Source of the DNA: Xenopus tropicalis
Lineage: Eukaryota; Chordata; Amphibia; Anura; Pipidae
Direction of reading: 5' to 3'
DNA length: 64,000 nt
Assembly (NCBI RefSeq): GCF_000004195.4
Contig: NC_030681.2
Coordinates: 2,282,723 to 2,346,722, forward strand
In this document: positions 14,101 to 23,303 of the stretch, one piece after another
Layout: each line of letters opens with the position of its first letter
How positions within the stretch are numbered: position 1 is the stretch's first letter
Program-made: the position numbers and the translations under genes
Notes under the pieces: model-generated
Seen by the model: the letters and a program-made list of their open reading frames with translations, nothing else
Databases searched by the model: none
Told to the model about the DNA's origin: nothing

Positions 14101-17100
14101 TTAGATTCACTTACCCAGGGGGAGGTTCCTGCCTGACCATGGGAAAGAGAGCAGCCCAGGAGCAGGAAGTACAGAGAATCAGAGCTCTGTACCTGGGTAA
14201 GTACTGGGGGGAGATTAGATTCACTTACCCAGGGGGAGGTTCCTGCCTGACCATGGAAAGAGAGCAGCCCAGGAGCAGGAAGTACAGAGAATCAGAGCTC
14301 TGTACCTGGGTAAGTACTGGGGGAGATTGGATTCAACTTACCCAGGGGAGGTTCCTGTCTGACCATGGAAAGAGAGCAGCCCAGGAGCAGGAAGTACAGA
14401 GAATCAGAGCTCTGTACCTGGGTAAGTACTGGGGGGAGATTGGATTCACTTACCCAGGGGGGGGTTCCTGCCTGACCATGGGAAAGAGAGCAGCCCAGGA
14501 GCAGGAAGTACAGAGAATCAGAGCTCTGTACCTGGGTAAGTACTGGGGGGAGATTGGATTCACTTACCCAGGGGGAGGTTCCTGCCTGACCATGGGAAAG
14601 AGAGCAGCCCAGGAGCAGGAAGTACAGAGGAATCAGAGCTCTGTACTGGGTAAGTACTGGGGGGAGATTGGATTCACTTACCCAGGGGGAGGTTTCCTGC
14701 CTGACCATGGGAAGAGAGCAGCCCAGGAGCAGGAAGTACAGAGAATCAGAGCTCTGTACCTGGGTAAGTACTGGGGGGAGATTAGATTCACTTACCCAGG
14801 GGGAGGTTCCTGTCTGACCATGGGAAAGAGAGCAGCCCAGGAGCAGGAAGTACAGAGAATCAGAGCTCTGTACCTGGGTAAGTACTGGGGGGAGATTGGA
14901 TTCACTTACCCAGGGGGGGTTCCTGCCTGACCATGGGAAGAGAGCAGCCCAGGAGCAGGAAGTACAGAGAATCAGAGCTCTGTACCTGGGTAAGTACTGG
15001 GGGGAGATTGGATTCACTTACCCAGGGGGGAGGGTTCCTGCCTGACCATGGGAAAGAGAGCAGCCCAGGAGCAGGAAGTACAGAGAATCAGAGCTCTGTA
15101 CCTGGTAAGTACTGGGGGGAGATTGGATTCACTTACCCAGGGGGGAGGTTCCTGCCTGACCATGGGAAAGAGAGCAGCCCAGGAGCAGGAAGTACAGAGA
15201 ATCAGAGCTCTGTACCTGGGTAAGTACTGGGGGGAGATTGGATTCACTTACCCAGGGGGGAGGTTCCTGCCTGACCATGGGAAAGAGAGCAGCCCAGGAG
15301 CAGGAAGTACAGAGAATCAGAGCTCTGTACCTGGGTAAGTACTGGGGGGAGATTGGATTCACTTACCCAGGGGGGAGGTTCCTGCCTGACCATGGGAAAG
15401 AGAGCAGCCCAGGAGCAGGAAGTACAGAGAATCAGAGCTCTGTACCTGGGTAAGTACTGGGGGGAGATTGGATTCACTTACCCAGGGGGGGGTTCCTGCC
15501 TGACCATGGGAAAGAGAGCAGCCCAGGAGCAGGAAGTACAGAGAATCAGAGCTCTGTACCTGGGTAAGTACTGGGGGGAGATTGGATTCACTTACCCAGG
15601 GGGAGGTTCCTGCCTGACCATGGGAAAGAGAGCAGCCCAGGAGCAGGAAGTACAGAGAATCAGAGCTCTGTACCTGGGTAAGTACTGGGGGGAGATTGGA
15701 TTCACTTACCCAGGGGGAGGTTCCTGTCTGACCATGGGAAAGAGAGCAGCCCAGGAGCAGGAAGTACAGAGAATCAGAGCTCTGTACCTGGGTAAGTACT
15801 GGGGGGAGATTGGATTCACTTTCCCAGGGGGAGGTTCCTGCCTGACCATGGGAAAGAGAGCAGCCCAGGAGCAGGAAGTACAGAGAATCAGAGCTCTGTA
15901 CCTGGGTAAGTACTGGGGGGAGATTGGATTCACTTACCCAGGGGGGGTTCCTGTCTGACCATGGGAAAGAGAGCAGCCCAGGAGGCAGGAAGTACAGAGA
16001 ATCAGAGCTCTGTACCTGGGTAAGTACTGGGGGGAGATTGGATTCACTTACCCAGGGGGGTTCCTGTCTGACCATGGGAAAGAGAGCAGCCCAGGAGCAG
16101 GAAGTACAGAGAATCAGAGCTCTGTACCTGGGTAAGTACTGGGGGGGATTGGATTCACTTACCCTGGGGGAGGTTCCTGCCTGACCATGGGAAAGAGAGC
16201 AGCCCAGGAGCAGGAAGTACAGAGAATCAGAGCTCTGTACCTGGATAAGTACTGGGGGGAGATTGGATTCACTTACCCAGGGGGAGGTTCCTGCCTGACC
16301 ATGGGAAAGAGAGCAGCCCAGGAAGCAGGAAGTACAGAGAATCAGAGCTCTGTACCTGGGTAAGTACTGGGGGGAGATTGGATTCACTTACCCAGGGGGG
16401 GGGTCCTGCCTGACCATGGGAAAGAGAGCAGCCCAGGAGCAGGAAGTACAGAGAATCAGAGCTCTGTACCTGGGTAAGTACTGGGGGGAGATTGGATTCA
16501 CTTACCCAGGGGGGGGGTCCTGCCTGACCATGGGAAAGAGAGCAGCCCAGGAGCAGGAAGTACAGAGAATCAGAGCTCTGTACCTGGGTAAGTACTGGGG
16601 GGAGATTGGATTCACTTACCCAGGGGGAGGTTCCTGCCTGACCATGGGAAAGAGAGCATCCCAGGAGCAGGAAGTACAGAGAATCAGAGCTCTGTGCCTG
16701 GGTAAGTACTGGGGGGAGATTGGATTCACTTACCCAGGGGGAGGTTCCTGCCTGACCATGGGAAAGAGAGCAGCCCAGGAGCAGGAAGTACAGAGAATCA
16801 GAGCTCTGTACCTGGTAAGTACTGGGGGGAGATTAGATTCACTTACCCAGGGGGAGGTTCCTGCCTGACCATGGGAAAGAGAGCAGCCCAGGAGCAGGAA
16901 GTACAGAGAATCAGAGCTCTGTACCTGGGTAAGTACTGGGGGGAGATTGGATTCACTTACCCAGGAGGAGGTTCCTGTCTGACCATGGGAAAGAGAGCAG
17001 CCCAGGAGCAGGAAGTACAGAGAATCAGAGCTCTGTACCTGGGTAAGTACTGGGGGGAGATTGGATTCACTTACACAGGGGGAGGTTCCTGCCTGACCAT

Positions 17101-20100
17101 GGGAAAGAGAGCAGCCCAGGAGCAGGAAGTACAGAGAATCAGAGCTCTGTACCTGGGTAAGTACTGGGGGGAGATTAGATTCACTTACCCAGGAGGAGGT
17201 TCCTGCCTGACCATGGGAAAGAGAGCAGCCCAGGAGCAGGAAGTACAGAGAATCAGAGCTCTGTACCTGGGTAAGTACTGGGGGGAGATTGGATTCACTT
17301 ACCCAGGAGGAGGTTCCTGTCTGACCATGGGAAAGAGAGCAGCCCAGGAGCAGGAAGTACAGAGAATCAGAGCTCTGTACCTGGGTAAGTACTGGGGGGG
17401 GGGGGTTGGATTCACTTACCCAGGGGGAGGTTCCTGCCAGACCATGGGAAAGAGAGCAGCCCAGGAGCAGGAAGTACAGAGAATCAGAGCTCTGTACCTG
17501 GGTAAGTACTGGGGGGAGATTGGATTCACTTACCCAGGGGGAGGTTCCTGTCTGACCATGGGAAAGAGAGCAGCCCAGGAGCAGGAAGTACAGAGAATCA
17601 GAGCTCTGTACCTGGGTAAGTACTGGGGGGGGGATTGGATTCACTTACCCAGGGGGAGGTTCCTGTCTGACCATGGGAAAGAGAGCAGCCCAGGAGCAGG
17701 AAGTACAGAGAATCAGAGCTCTGTACCTGGGTAAGTACTGGGGGAGATTGGATTCACTTACCCAGGGGGAGGTTCCTGTCTGACCATGGGAAAGAGAGCA
17801 GCCCAGGAGCAGGAAGTACAGAGAATCAGAGCTCTGTACCTGGGTAAGTACTGGGGGAGATTGGATTCACTTACCCAGGGGGAGGTTCCTCTCTGACCAT
17901 GGGAAAGAGAGCAGCCCAGGAGCAGGAAGTACAGAGAATCAGAGCTCTGTACCTGGGTAAGTACTGGGGGGAGATTGGATTCACTTACCCAGGGGGAGGT
18001 TCCTGCCTGACCATGGGAAAGAGAGCAGCCCAGGAGCAGGAAGTACAGAGAATCAGAGCTCTGTACCTGGGTAAGTACTGGGGGAGATTCCTCTCTGACC
18101 ATGGGAAAGAGAGCAGCCCAGGAGCAGGAAGTACAGAGAATCAGAGCTCTGTACCTGGGTAAGTACTGGGGGGGGGGGATTGGATTCACTTACCCAGGGG
18201 GAGGTTCCTGCCTGACCATGGGAAAGAGAGCAGCCCAGGAGCAGGAAGTACAGAGAATCAGAGCTCTGTACCTGGGTAAGTACTGGGGGAGATTGGATTC
18301 ACTTACCCAGGGGGAGGTTCCTGCCTGACCATGGGAAAGAGAGCAGCCCAGGAGCAGGAAGTACAGAGAATCAGAGCTCTGTACCTGGGTAAGTACTGGG
18401 GGGAGATTGGATTCCCTTACCCAGGGGGAGGTTCCTGCCTGACCATGGGAAAGAGAGCAGCCCAGGAGCAGGAAGTACAGAGAATCAGAGCTCTGTACCT
18501 GGGTAAGTACTGGGGGGGGGGGCAAATTACCCCTAGAGTGGTGCCAATATCATTATTCAGTCAGTATACCCTACAGATAAACAATTCAACTGAAAGTGAA
18601 AGTAATGTACAATACGAATGCTCTGCAACTCCCAGCAGATTTATATCGATATAAATGGACTCCCCGTCACTGGGGAGGGAAAGCTGCTATGGGCAGGGAA
18701 AGTCTGGGCACAGGGGCAACTTACTGTATCCACCCCCCCCCCCCCCCGTACTCAGGGTCAGAATGCTGTGTGTTTCCCTACTGCCCCTTCCCTGATCCAC
18801 CGGTCACTGGACCTTGGAATGTTATGGAATTCTGGCAAATATGCTCAGCATGTGGGGAATTCTGACTCCGGAACTGCACCTGATAAACAGAGACCCCTGC
18901 ACTGCACCCCAGAAACACAGAGACCCCTGCACCCCAGAAACACAGAGACCCCTGTACTGCACCCCGGAAACATAGAGACCCCTGCACTGCACCCCAGAAA
19001 CACAGAGACCCCTGTACTGCACCCCGGAAACATAGAGACCCCTGCACTGCACCCCAGAAACATAGAGACCCCTGTACTGCACCCGGAAACATAGAGACCC
19101 CTGCACTGCACCCCAGAAACATAGGGACCCTTGCACTGCACCCCAGAAACATAGAGACCCCTGCACTGCACCCCAGAAACATAGAGACCCCTGCACTGCA
19201 CCCCAGAAACATAGAGACCCCTGCACTGCACCCCAGAAACATAGAGACCCCCTGCACTGCACCCCGGAAACATGGAGACCCCTGCACTTCACCCCAGAAA
19301 CATAGAGACTACTGTACTGCACCCCAAAAATATAGAGACCCCCTGCACTGCACCCCAAAAATAAAGAGACCCCCTGCACTGCACCCCAGAAACAGAGACC
19401 CCTGCACTGCACCCCAGAAACATAGAGACCCCTGCACTGCACCCCAGAAACTTAGAGACCCCCTGCACTGCACCCCAGAAACATAGAGACCCCTGCACTG
19501 CACCCCAGATACATAGAGACCCCTGTACTGCACCCCAGAAACATAGAGACCCCTGCACTGCACCCCAGAAACACAGAGACCCCTGTACTGCACCCCAGAA
19601 ACATAGAGACCCCTGCACTGCACCCCAGAAACACAGAGACCCCTGTACTGCACCTGATAAACAGAGACCCCTGTACAGCACCCCAGAAACATAGATACCC
19701 CTGCACTGCACCCCAGAAACACAGAGACCCCTGCACTGCACCCCAGAAACATAGAGACCCCTGTACTGCACTCCAAAAATATAGAGCCCCCCCCTGCACT
19801 GCACCCCGGAAACATAGAAACCCCTGCACTGCACCCCGGAAACATAGAAACCCCTGCACTGCACCCTAGAAACACAGAGATCCCTGTACTGCACCCCAGA
19901 AACACAGAGATCCCTGTACTGCACCCCAGAAACACAGAGACCCCTGCACTGCACCCTAGAAACACAGAGATCCCTGTACTGCACCCCAAAAACATAGAGA
20001 CCCCTGCACTGCACCCCAGAAACATAGAGACCCCCTGTACTGCACCCCAGAAACACAGAGATCCCTGTACTGCACCCCAGAAACATAGAGACCCCTGCAC

Positions 20101-20426
20101 TGCACCCCAGAAACATAGAGACCCCTGCACTGCACCCCAGAAACATAGAGACCCCTGTACTGCACCCGGAAACATAGAGACCCCTGCACTGCACCCCAGA
20201 AACATAGAGATCCCTGTACTGCACCCCAGAAACATAGAGACCCCTGCACTGCACCCCAGAAACATAGAGACCCCTGTACTGCACCCCAGAAACACAGAGA
20301 CCCCCTGTACTGCACCCCAGAAACATAGAGACCCCTGCACTGCACCCCAGAAACATAGAGACCCCTGCACCCCAGAAACACAGCCAAGGTACAGAGCACT
20401 TACCTGTCTGTGGGGGGGTTGGCCAT
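5033..20426 (-). CDS. slc29a1: Equilibrative nucleoside transporter 1 (ENT1), partial, five coding exons seen
   Basis: ENT1 is a plasma-membrane facilitative transporter that moves purine and pyrimidine nucleosides down their gradient; family members have 11 membrane segments and about 456 residues. Joining 20426-20404, 9085-9004, 8789-8563, 8409-8270 and 5167-5033 gives an uninterrupted frame of about 202 residues covering TM1 to TM5, with every intron GT-AG and all phases compatible. Hallmarks seen: GLGTLLPWNFFMTAT in TM1, FNNVMTLCAMLPLL in TM2, TMIKIVFINSFGAILQGS in TM4 and MSGQGLAG in TM5. Residues matching human Met33, Leu92, Gly154 and Ser160, which affect inhibitor binding, are all present (here 31, 98, 160, 166). 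TM2 and TM4 match ENT1 rather than ENT2. The rest of the gene lies left of position 1. Introns 3 and 4 are 214 and 153 bp, whereas introns 2 (11,318 bp), 5 (3,102 bp) and 6 (over 5 kb) are swollen by minisatellites. Confidence 0.93.
5210..8230. repeat. 45/46-bp minisatellite filling slc29a1 intron 5
   Basis: About 66 copies of a unit containing GGGGGTACAGGCGAGTG, ACCCCCACACAATATC and AGTGATACAGAC. Variation is mostly in the G-run length (4-6), GAGTGACC/GAGTGGCC, and CAGGCG/CAAGAG/CAGCCG. Each unit has a GGGGGT/ACCCCC inverted repeat. The array starts about 35 nt from one splice site and stops about 40 nt from the other, leaving only the splice signals. Confidence 0.95.
8270..8409 (-). CDS. 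slc29a1: slc29a1 exon encoding TM3 and the start of TM4 (residues 112-158)
   Basis: This 140-bp exon runs from acceptor ACTTACAG (AG at 8411-8410) to donor GTGAGT at 8269-8264. It completes Arg111, then reads ISQNIRIGGTLLAIF, matching IPQSVRILGSLVAIL of human ENT1, through TM3 (about 118-137) and into TM4 (TMIKIVFIN). It ends with the first base of a Ser codon completed by the exon at 5167. The following intron is almost entirely the 45/46-bp array, starting about 35 nt past the donor. Confidence 0.93.
8563..8789 (-). CDS. slc29a1: slc29a1 exon encoding extracellular loop 1 and TM2 (residues 36-111)
   Basis: This 227-bp exon runs from acceptor TTCGCAG to donor GTGAGT at 8562-8557. It begins with YFTSRL, matching YFTNRL of human ENT1, and ends with LNSFLHQ plus a split Arg codon. 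Residues about 42-85 form the large extracellular loop, which is Pro/Ser/Thr-rich and unlike the human loop. It has one N-glycosylation sequon (Asn66-Asp-Ser), whereas the human site is Asn48. Residues about 86-108 are TM2, nearly identical to human. Counting puts the frog protein six residues longer than human by this point. Confidence 0.93.
9004..9085 (-). CDS. slc29a1: slc29a1 exon encoding TM1 (residues 9-35)
   Basis: This 82-bp exon has acceptor CTGCAG ending at 9086 and donor GTAAGG at 9003-8998. It encodes 27 residues after completing Arg8, including GLGTLLPWNFFMTAT, the most conserved stretch of ENT1 TM1. A candidate branch point (GCTAAC) lies about 35 nt upstream. The Met equivalent to human Met33, which affects dipyridamole sensitivity, is retained. 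The exon is embedded antisense inside a much longer plus-strand open frame that is only a repeat artefact. Confidence 0.93.
9128..13030. repeat. 36-bp minisatellite (CACATATACACCTCATATAC), slc29a1 intron 2
   Basis: About 107 copies of a unit reading CATACACMCACATATACACC, TCATATACTG, then a run of C. Variants differ at CACCC/CACAC, CTGCC/CAGCC and C-run length; a longer variant inserts CTCTGCCCCCATACATATAC. Because 36 is divisible by three, the plus strand stays open from 8987 to 13195 for 1402 codons of His/Tyr/Pro/Thr repeats with no protein-like features. Confidence 0.95.
13031..13450. other. Unique island with a probable DNA-transposon fragment
   Basis: A short CA-rich tract (about 13040-13090) is followed by about 130 bp of unremarkable sequence. 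From about 13240, GGGGTTAATTGATCATTTAG to CTTTATATCTGACAG looks to me like a Xenopus MITE-type sequence, judged from memory of the family and not from a second copy here. It abuts the 114-bp array. Confidence 0.35.
13451..18515 (+). repeat. 114-bp minisatellite with splice-site-like inverted repeat (main array)
   Basis: About 44 copies of a unit containing GACCATGGGAAAGAGAGCAG, CCCAGGAGCAGGAAGTACAG, AGAATCAGAGCTCTGTACC, TGGGTAAGTACTGGGGGGAG and ATTGGATTCACTTACCCAGG. CCTGGGTAAGT and ACTTACCCAGG form an 11-bp inverted repeat 14 nt apart in every unit, so a GTAAGT donor consensus occurs on both strands. Homology between copies is high; differences are mainly G-run length. The unit is 38 codons long, so long open frames appear on both strands. 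It lies inside intron 2 of slc29a1. Confidence 0.95.
18516..18875. other. Unique island in slc29a1 intron 2
   Basis: About 360 bp of non-tandem sequence with a C-run near 18731-18747. No exon, conserved motif or recognised element is apparent. Confidence 0.4.
18876..20382. repeat. 30-bp minisatellite adjoining the ATG-exon donor
   Basis: About 50 copies of a 30-bp unit (CTGCACTGCACCCCAGAAAC plus ATAGAGACCC), with ATAGAG/ACAGAG, CTGCAC/CTGTAC and CCAG/CCGG variants. It ends about 20 nt from the slc29a1 5' splice site at 20403. On the gene's strand each unit has two G-runs, so the transcript has dense G-runs just after a donor. Confidence 0.95.
20404..20426 (-). CDS. slc29a1: slc29a1 start-codon exon (residues 1-8)
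   Basis: On the minus strand a consensus acceptor (TGCCTTTCCAG at 20468-20478) opens an exon at 20467, with about 41 nt of 5' UTR, then ATG at 20426-20424 in a strong context (ACCATGG). The frame reads MANPPTD plus the first two bases (AG) of an Arg codon, then donor GTAAGT at 20403-20398. The Arg is completed by the first G of the exon at 9085, giving R-Y-N-A-V-W, which matches the R-Y-K-A-V-W junction of human ENT1. The short hydrophilic N terminus and split Arg codon are as expected for the family. A minisatellite begins only about 20 nt inside the intron. Confidence 0.88.
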
Positions 20427-20467
20427 GGTTGAGCAGGAATGCTGGGAGTTCCCAGTGGAGTCGATAC

Positions 20468-20675
20468 CTGGAAAGGCAAAGACACACAGAACCAATCAGA
20501 ACCCATCTAAAAAGCAACATCTCATCAAGAGATTCCCCTGTGCCCTGGAGCCGCCCCAGGTCCCTCCCCCCACCCAATCAGAATGCAGGACAGGAGACCC
20601 ACACGTACTCATTGGATCATGCAGCTGTGAGTACCAGTCTGACCAGTAGAACCAGTAGGATAGTGACCAGCCTGG
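20468..20675. other. slc29a1: Upstream flank of the ATG exon (intron 1)
   Basis: Unique sequence that supplies the acceptor at 20468-20478. Further upstream are no clear exon signals before the 37-bp array begins. Confidence 0.5.
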
Positions 20676-21895
20676 CACTGCCCCTGTAGGAGATGCCCAG
20701 CATTGCCCCTGGCACTGCCCCTGTAGGAGATGCCCAGCATTGCCCCTGGCACTGCCCCTGTAGGAGATGCCCAGCATTGCCCCTGTAGGAGATGCCCAGT
20801 GTTACCCCTGGTACTGCCCCTGTAGGAGATGCCCAGTGTTGCTCCTGGCACTGCCCCTGTAGGAGATGCCCAGCATTGCCCCTGGCACTGCCCCTGTAGG
20901 AGATGCCCAGCGTTGCTCCTGGCACTGCCCCTGTAGGAGATGCCCAGCGTTGCCCCTGGCACTGCCCCTGTAGGAGATGCCCAGCGTTGCCCCTGGCACT
21001 GCCCCTGTAGGAGATGCCCAGCATTGCCCCTGCACTGCCCCTGTAGGAGATGCCCAGCGTTGCCCCTGCACTGCCCCTGTAGGAGATGCCCAGTGTTACC
21101 CCTGGCACTGCCCCTGTAGGAGATGCCCAGCATTGCTCCTGGCACTGCCCCTGTAGGAGATGCCCAGCATTGCTCCTGGCACTGCCCCTGTAGGAGATGC
21201 CCAGCGTTGCCCCTGGCACTGCCCCTGTAGGAGATGCCCAGCATTGCCCCTGTAGGAGATGCCCAGCATTGCCCCTGCACTGCCCCTGTAGGAGATGCCC
21301 AGGGTTGCCCCTGCACTGCCCCTGTAGGAGATGCCCAGTGTTACCCCTGGCACTGCCCCTGTAGGAGATGCCCAGCATTGCTCCTGGCACTGCCCCTGTA
21401 GGAGATGCCCAGCATTGCTCCTGGCACTGCCCCTGTAGGAGATGCCCAGCATTGCTCCTGGCACTGCCCCTGTAGGAGATGCCCAGCGTTGCCCCTGGCA
21501 CTGCCCCTGTAGGAGATGCCCAGCGTTGCCCCTGTAGGAGATGCCCAGCATTGCCCCTGGCACTGTCCCTGTAGGAGATGCCCAGTGTTACCCCTGGCAC
21601 TGCCCCTGTAGGAGATGCCCAGCATTGCCCCTGCACTGCCCCTGTAGGAGATGCCCAGCATTGCCCCTGGCACTGTCCCTGTAGGAGATGCCCAGTGTTA
21701 CCCCTGGCACTGCCCCTGTAGGAGATGCCCAGCATTGCCCCTGCACTGCCCCTGTAGGAGATGCCCAGCGTTGCCCCTGCACTGCCCCTGTAGGAGATGC
21801 CCAGCGTTGCCCCTGGCACTGCCCCTGTAGGAGATGCCCAACATTGCCCCTGGCACTGCCCCTGTAGGAAATGCCCAGCATTGCCCCTGGCACTG
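20676..21895. repeat. 37-bp minisatellite with shortened 26-bp units
   Basis: About 33 copies of TGCCCCTGTAGGAGATGCCC plus AGCATTGCCCCTGGCAC. Variants are AGCATT/AGCGTT/AGTGTT and CCCCTGG/CTCCTGG/ACCCCTGG. Several units lack the GGCACTGCCCC part (for example near 20780, 21250 and 21530), as expected from unequal exchange between the two internal GCCCCTG copies. The minus-strand open frame of 439 codons is an artefact. Confidence 0.93.
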
Positions 21896-22091
21896 GGTGC
21901 CCACTGGGTCCCACCATAACAGAGACACGCCCACAAGTCTATTTTCTTTCCCTTCGGACTGTTTTGGGGGGGAGTTGCCCTTTAAATGACGTGATAAAAT
22001 GAAAGGAATGAGAATATAAAGTGGCGCCGCCCTGCAGAAACTCGACTGCACTTCCACGTACAATGGGTGCGGCTCTTACACAGGAATCCAA
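21896..22091. other. Unique island
   Basis: About 200 bp between the 37-bp array and a MITE. It includes a CRE-like TGACGTGA near 21988. No gene seen. Confidence 0.3.
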
Positions 22092-22265
22092 CCCCATTGT
22101 TGTCTACAGAGCTGATCTGCCATGTACCCTGCACTGCCCTATTACAGACTGACTGGCTGCCCCGGGGCCACACGGCGGGGTATTTATACAGTGCACAGGG
22201 CAACGCCGCATTATATTATAATGACTTTATATTACTTTCATTTTTTGGTGTAACTGTTCCTTTAA
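22092..22265. mobile_element. Half of a palindromic Xenopus MITE
   Basis: The segment ends in TTTGGTGTAACTGTTCCTTTAA and carries TCTACAGAGCTGATCTGCC, GACTGGCTGCCCCGGGGCC and GGGGTATTTATAC in the order of a very common Xenopus palindromic repeat. Only one arm remains. The TATTTATA inside belongs to the element and should not be read as a promoter. Identification is from knowledge of the family. Confidence 0.65.
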
Positions 22266-23303
22266 GGCCCCCAGTCACAGGTGAGTATAGACCCCCGGGG
22301 GGCCTGGCTGTGGGTATATACCACTCCCATCTGTAACAATGGCCCCCTTATTGGGGCTCCCTATAGATCCTCTCAGGTCCCTGTCTGGGTTTCATATGAG
22401 GGGTGGGCGTGTCCTAACGGTCCCTGTAGGAGGGGGAGAGCCAATCACAGCCCTGCACTCACACAAGCACAGACAGGTTTCAGTTCCCTATCAGGTCAGC
22501 CTAGCTGCTGATTGGTTCCTACCCTACAGTGGCACCGCCCTCCTGCAAAGCCTGGGAAAGGAGGCGGCAGGAAGTGGCACAGATGGGCGGGGCTAGTGGG
22601 GTTTTGGGGGACATTTTCAATAAATCAGCCCCAATAGCCCACCCCTTCTGTATTTAGTTCAGTACAATTTATTGGCACAATATTGTTTTTCCCACAATAC
22701 TTCCCCTTTAATCCTACTGTAGCCCAAGAGCAGTAGAGATCCCTGTATTGCACCCTACGGGTGCCCATTGCCCGGCTCTGCCCGACCGCTCGGTGGTACT
22801 GGGAGGGAAGTGGGCACACAGACCTGCCAACTGGGGAGACTGAGGGGCAAATACCCAACAGGCTGCACTCAGTTGATGCACTTTGCCCCCTGCCCCCCCC
22901 ATGTTCTGCCAATCAGCGGCTATACAGTTTCAGGAGTCAGAAGCAGCAGTGCCAAGAGCCGGCGGGTGATTCCCTGTTATTCTCATTCAGCCTCAGATTC
23001 CCACAGCCTTTGGGGCTTTTCCCAGAGTTCCCCAGGGGCACCAGCAGGGGCATCACCCTGGGCACCAGAACCAGCACACACTGGGGCCAGTCCCATCCTA
23101 CCCCCGATACTCGGCCCCAGTGAGGGAAGTGCAGGAATGAGTCGGGCACATCTGGGCACCACATGTTCCACTCGGGCAGCAGGGCGCGCGCCACTCTGAG
23201 CCGCATGTGGTTTGGCTGCTGCACGGGAGCCCCCCCCCCCCCAGCTATGGGACAGGGTGAGGGAAAGTACGTAGCAAGGTGCCCGTGCATTTAGGGGGAA
23301 AAT
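22266..23303. other. About 1 kb of unique sequence
   Basis: It contains the GC-box cluster described separately and, at 23290-22937 on the minus strand, a 117-codon open frame in GC-rich sequence. That frame has a Trp-rich stretch (WNMWCP, GWDWP) that I do not recognise; it starts in the flank of the 27-bp array and has no convincing splice sites, so I do not call it a gene. No other feature seen. Confidence 0.4.
22430..22600. promoter_or_regulatory. Alternative GC-box/CCAAT cluster 2 kb upstream of the ATG exon
   Basis: This unique stretch holds GCCAATCAC near 22440, CTGATTGGTTC near 22510, CACCGCCC, an ETS-like CAGGAAGTGG, and a perfect Sp1-type GGGCGGGGC at 22585-22593. It could be an alternative slc29a1 promoter or simply a GC-rich island. 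The nearest minus-strand donor-like site downstream (GTGAGT, 22457-22452) is in a weak context. Confidence 0.22.

Noticed and set aside
13461..18525. Long frames with a 38-residue repeat (MGKRAAQEQEVQ...) that start in a good ATG context
   Set aside because: The unit is 114 bp, so the frame is kept by arithmetic. Single-base G-run changes break it repeatedly, and both strands are equally open.
19289..21936. Minus-strand frames of 405-439 codons (GCSAGVSMFL and GHLLQGQCQ repeats)
   Set aside because: They lie in the 30-bp and 37-bp arrays around the true slc29a1 start exon and do not share its frame or splice sites.
22180..22200. TATTTATAC as a core promoter upstream of slc29a1
   Set aside because: It lies inside a recognisable Xenopus MITE arm where the same motif is part of the element.
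22937..23290. 117-codon minus-strand open frame with a Trp-rich segment
   Set aside because: It begins in array sequence, has no family signature that I recognise, and GC-rich DNA gives open frames by chance. I note it in the features as unassigned rather than as a gene.
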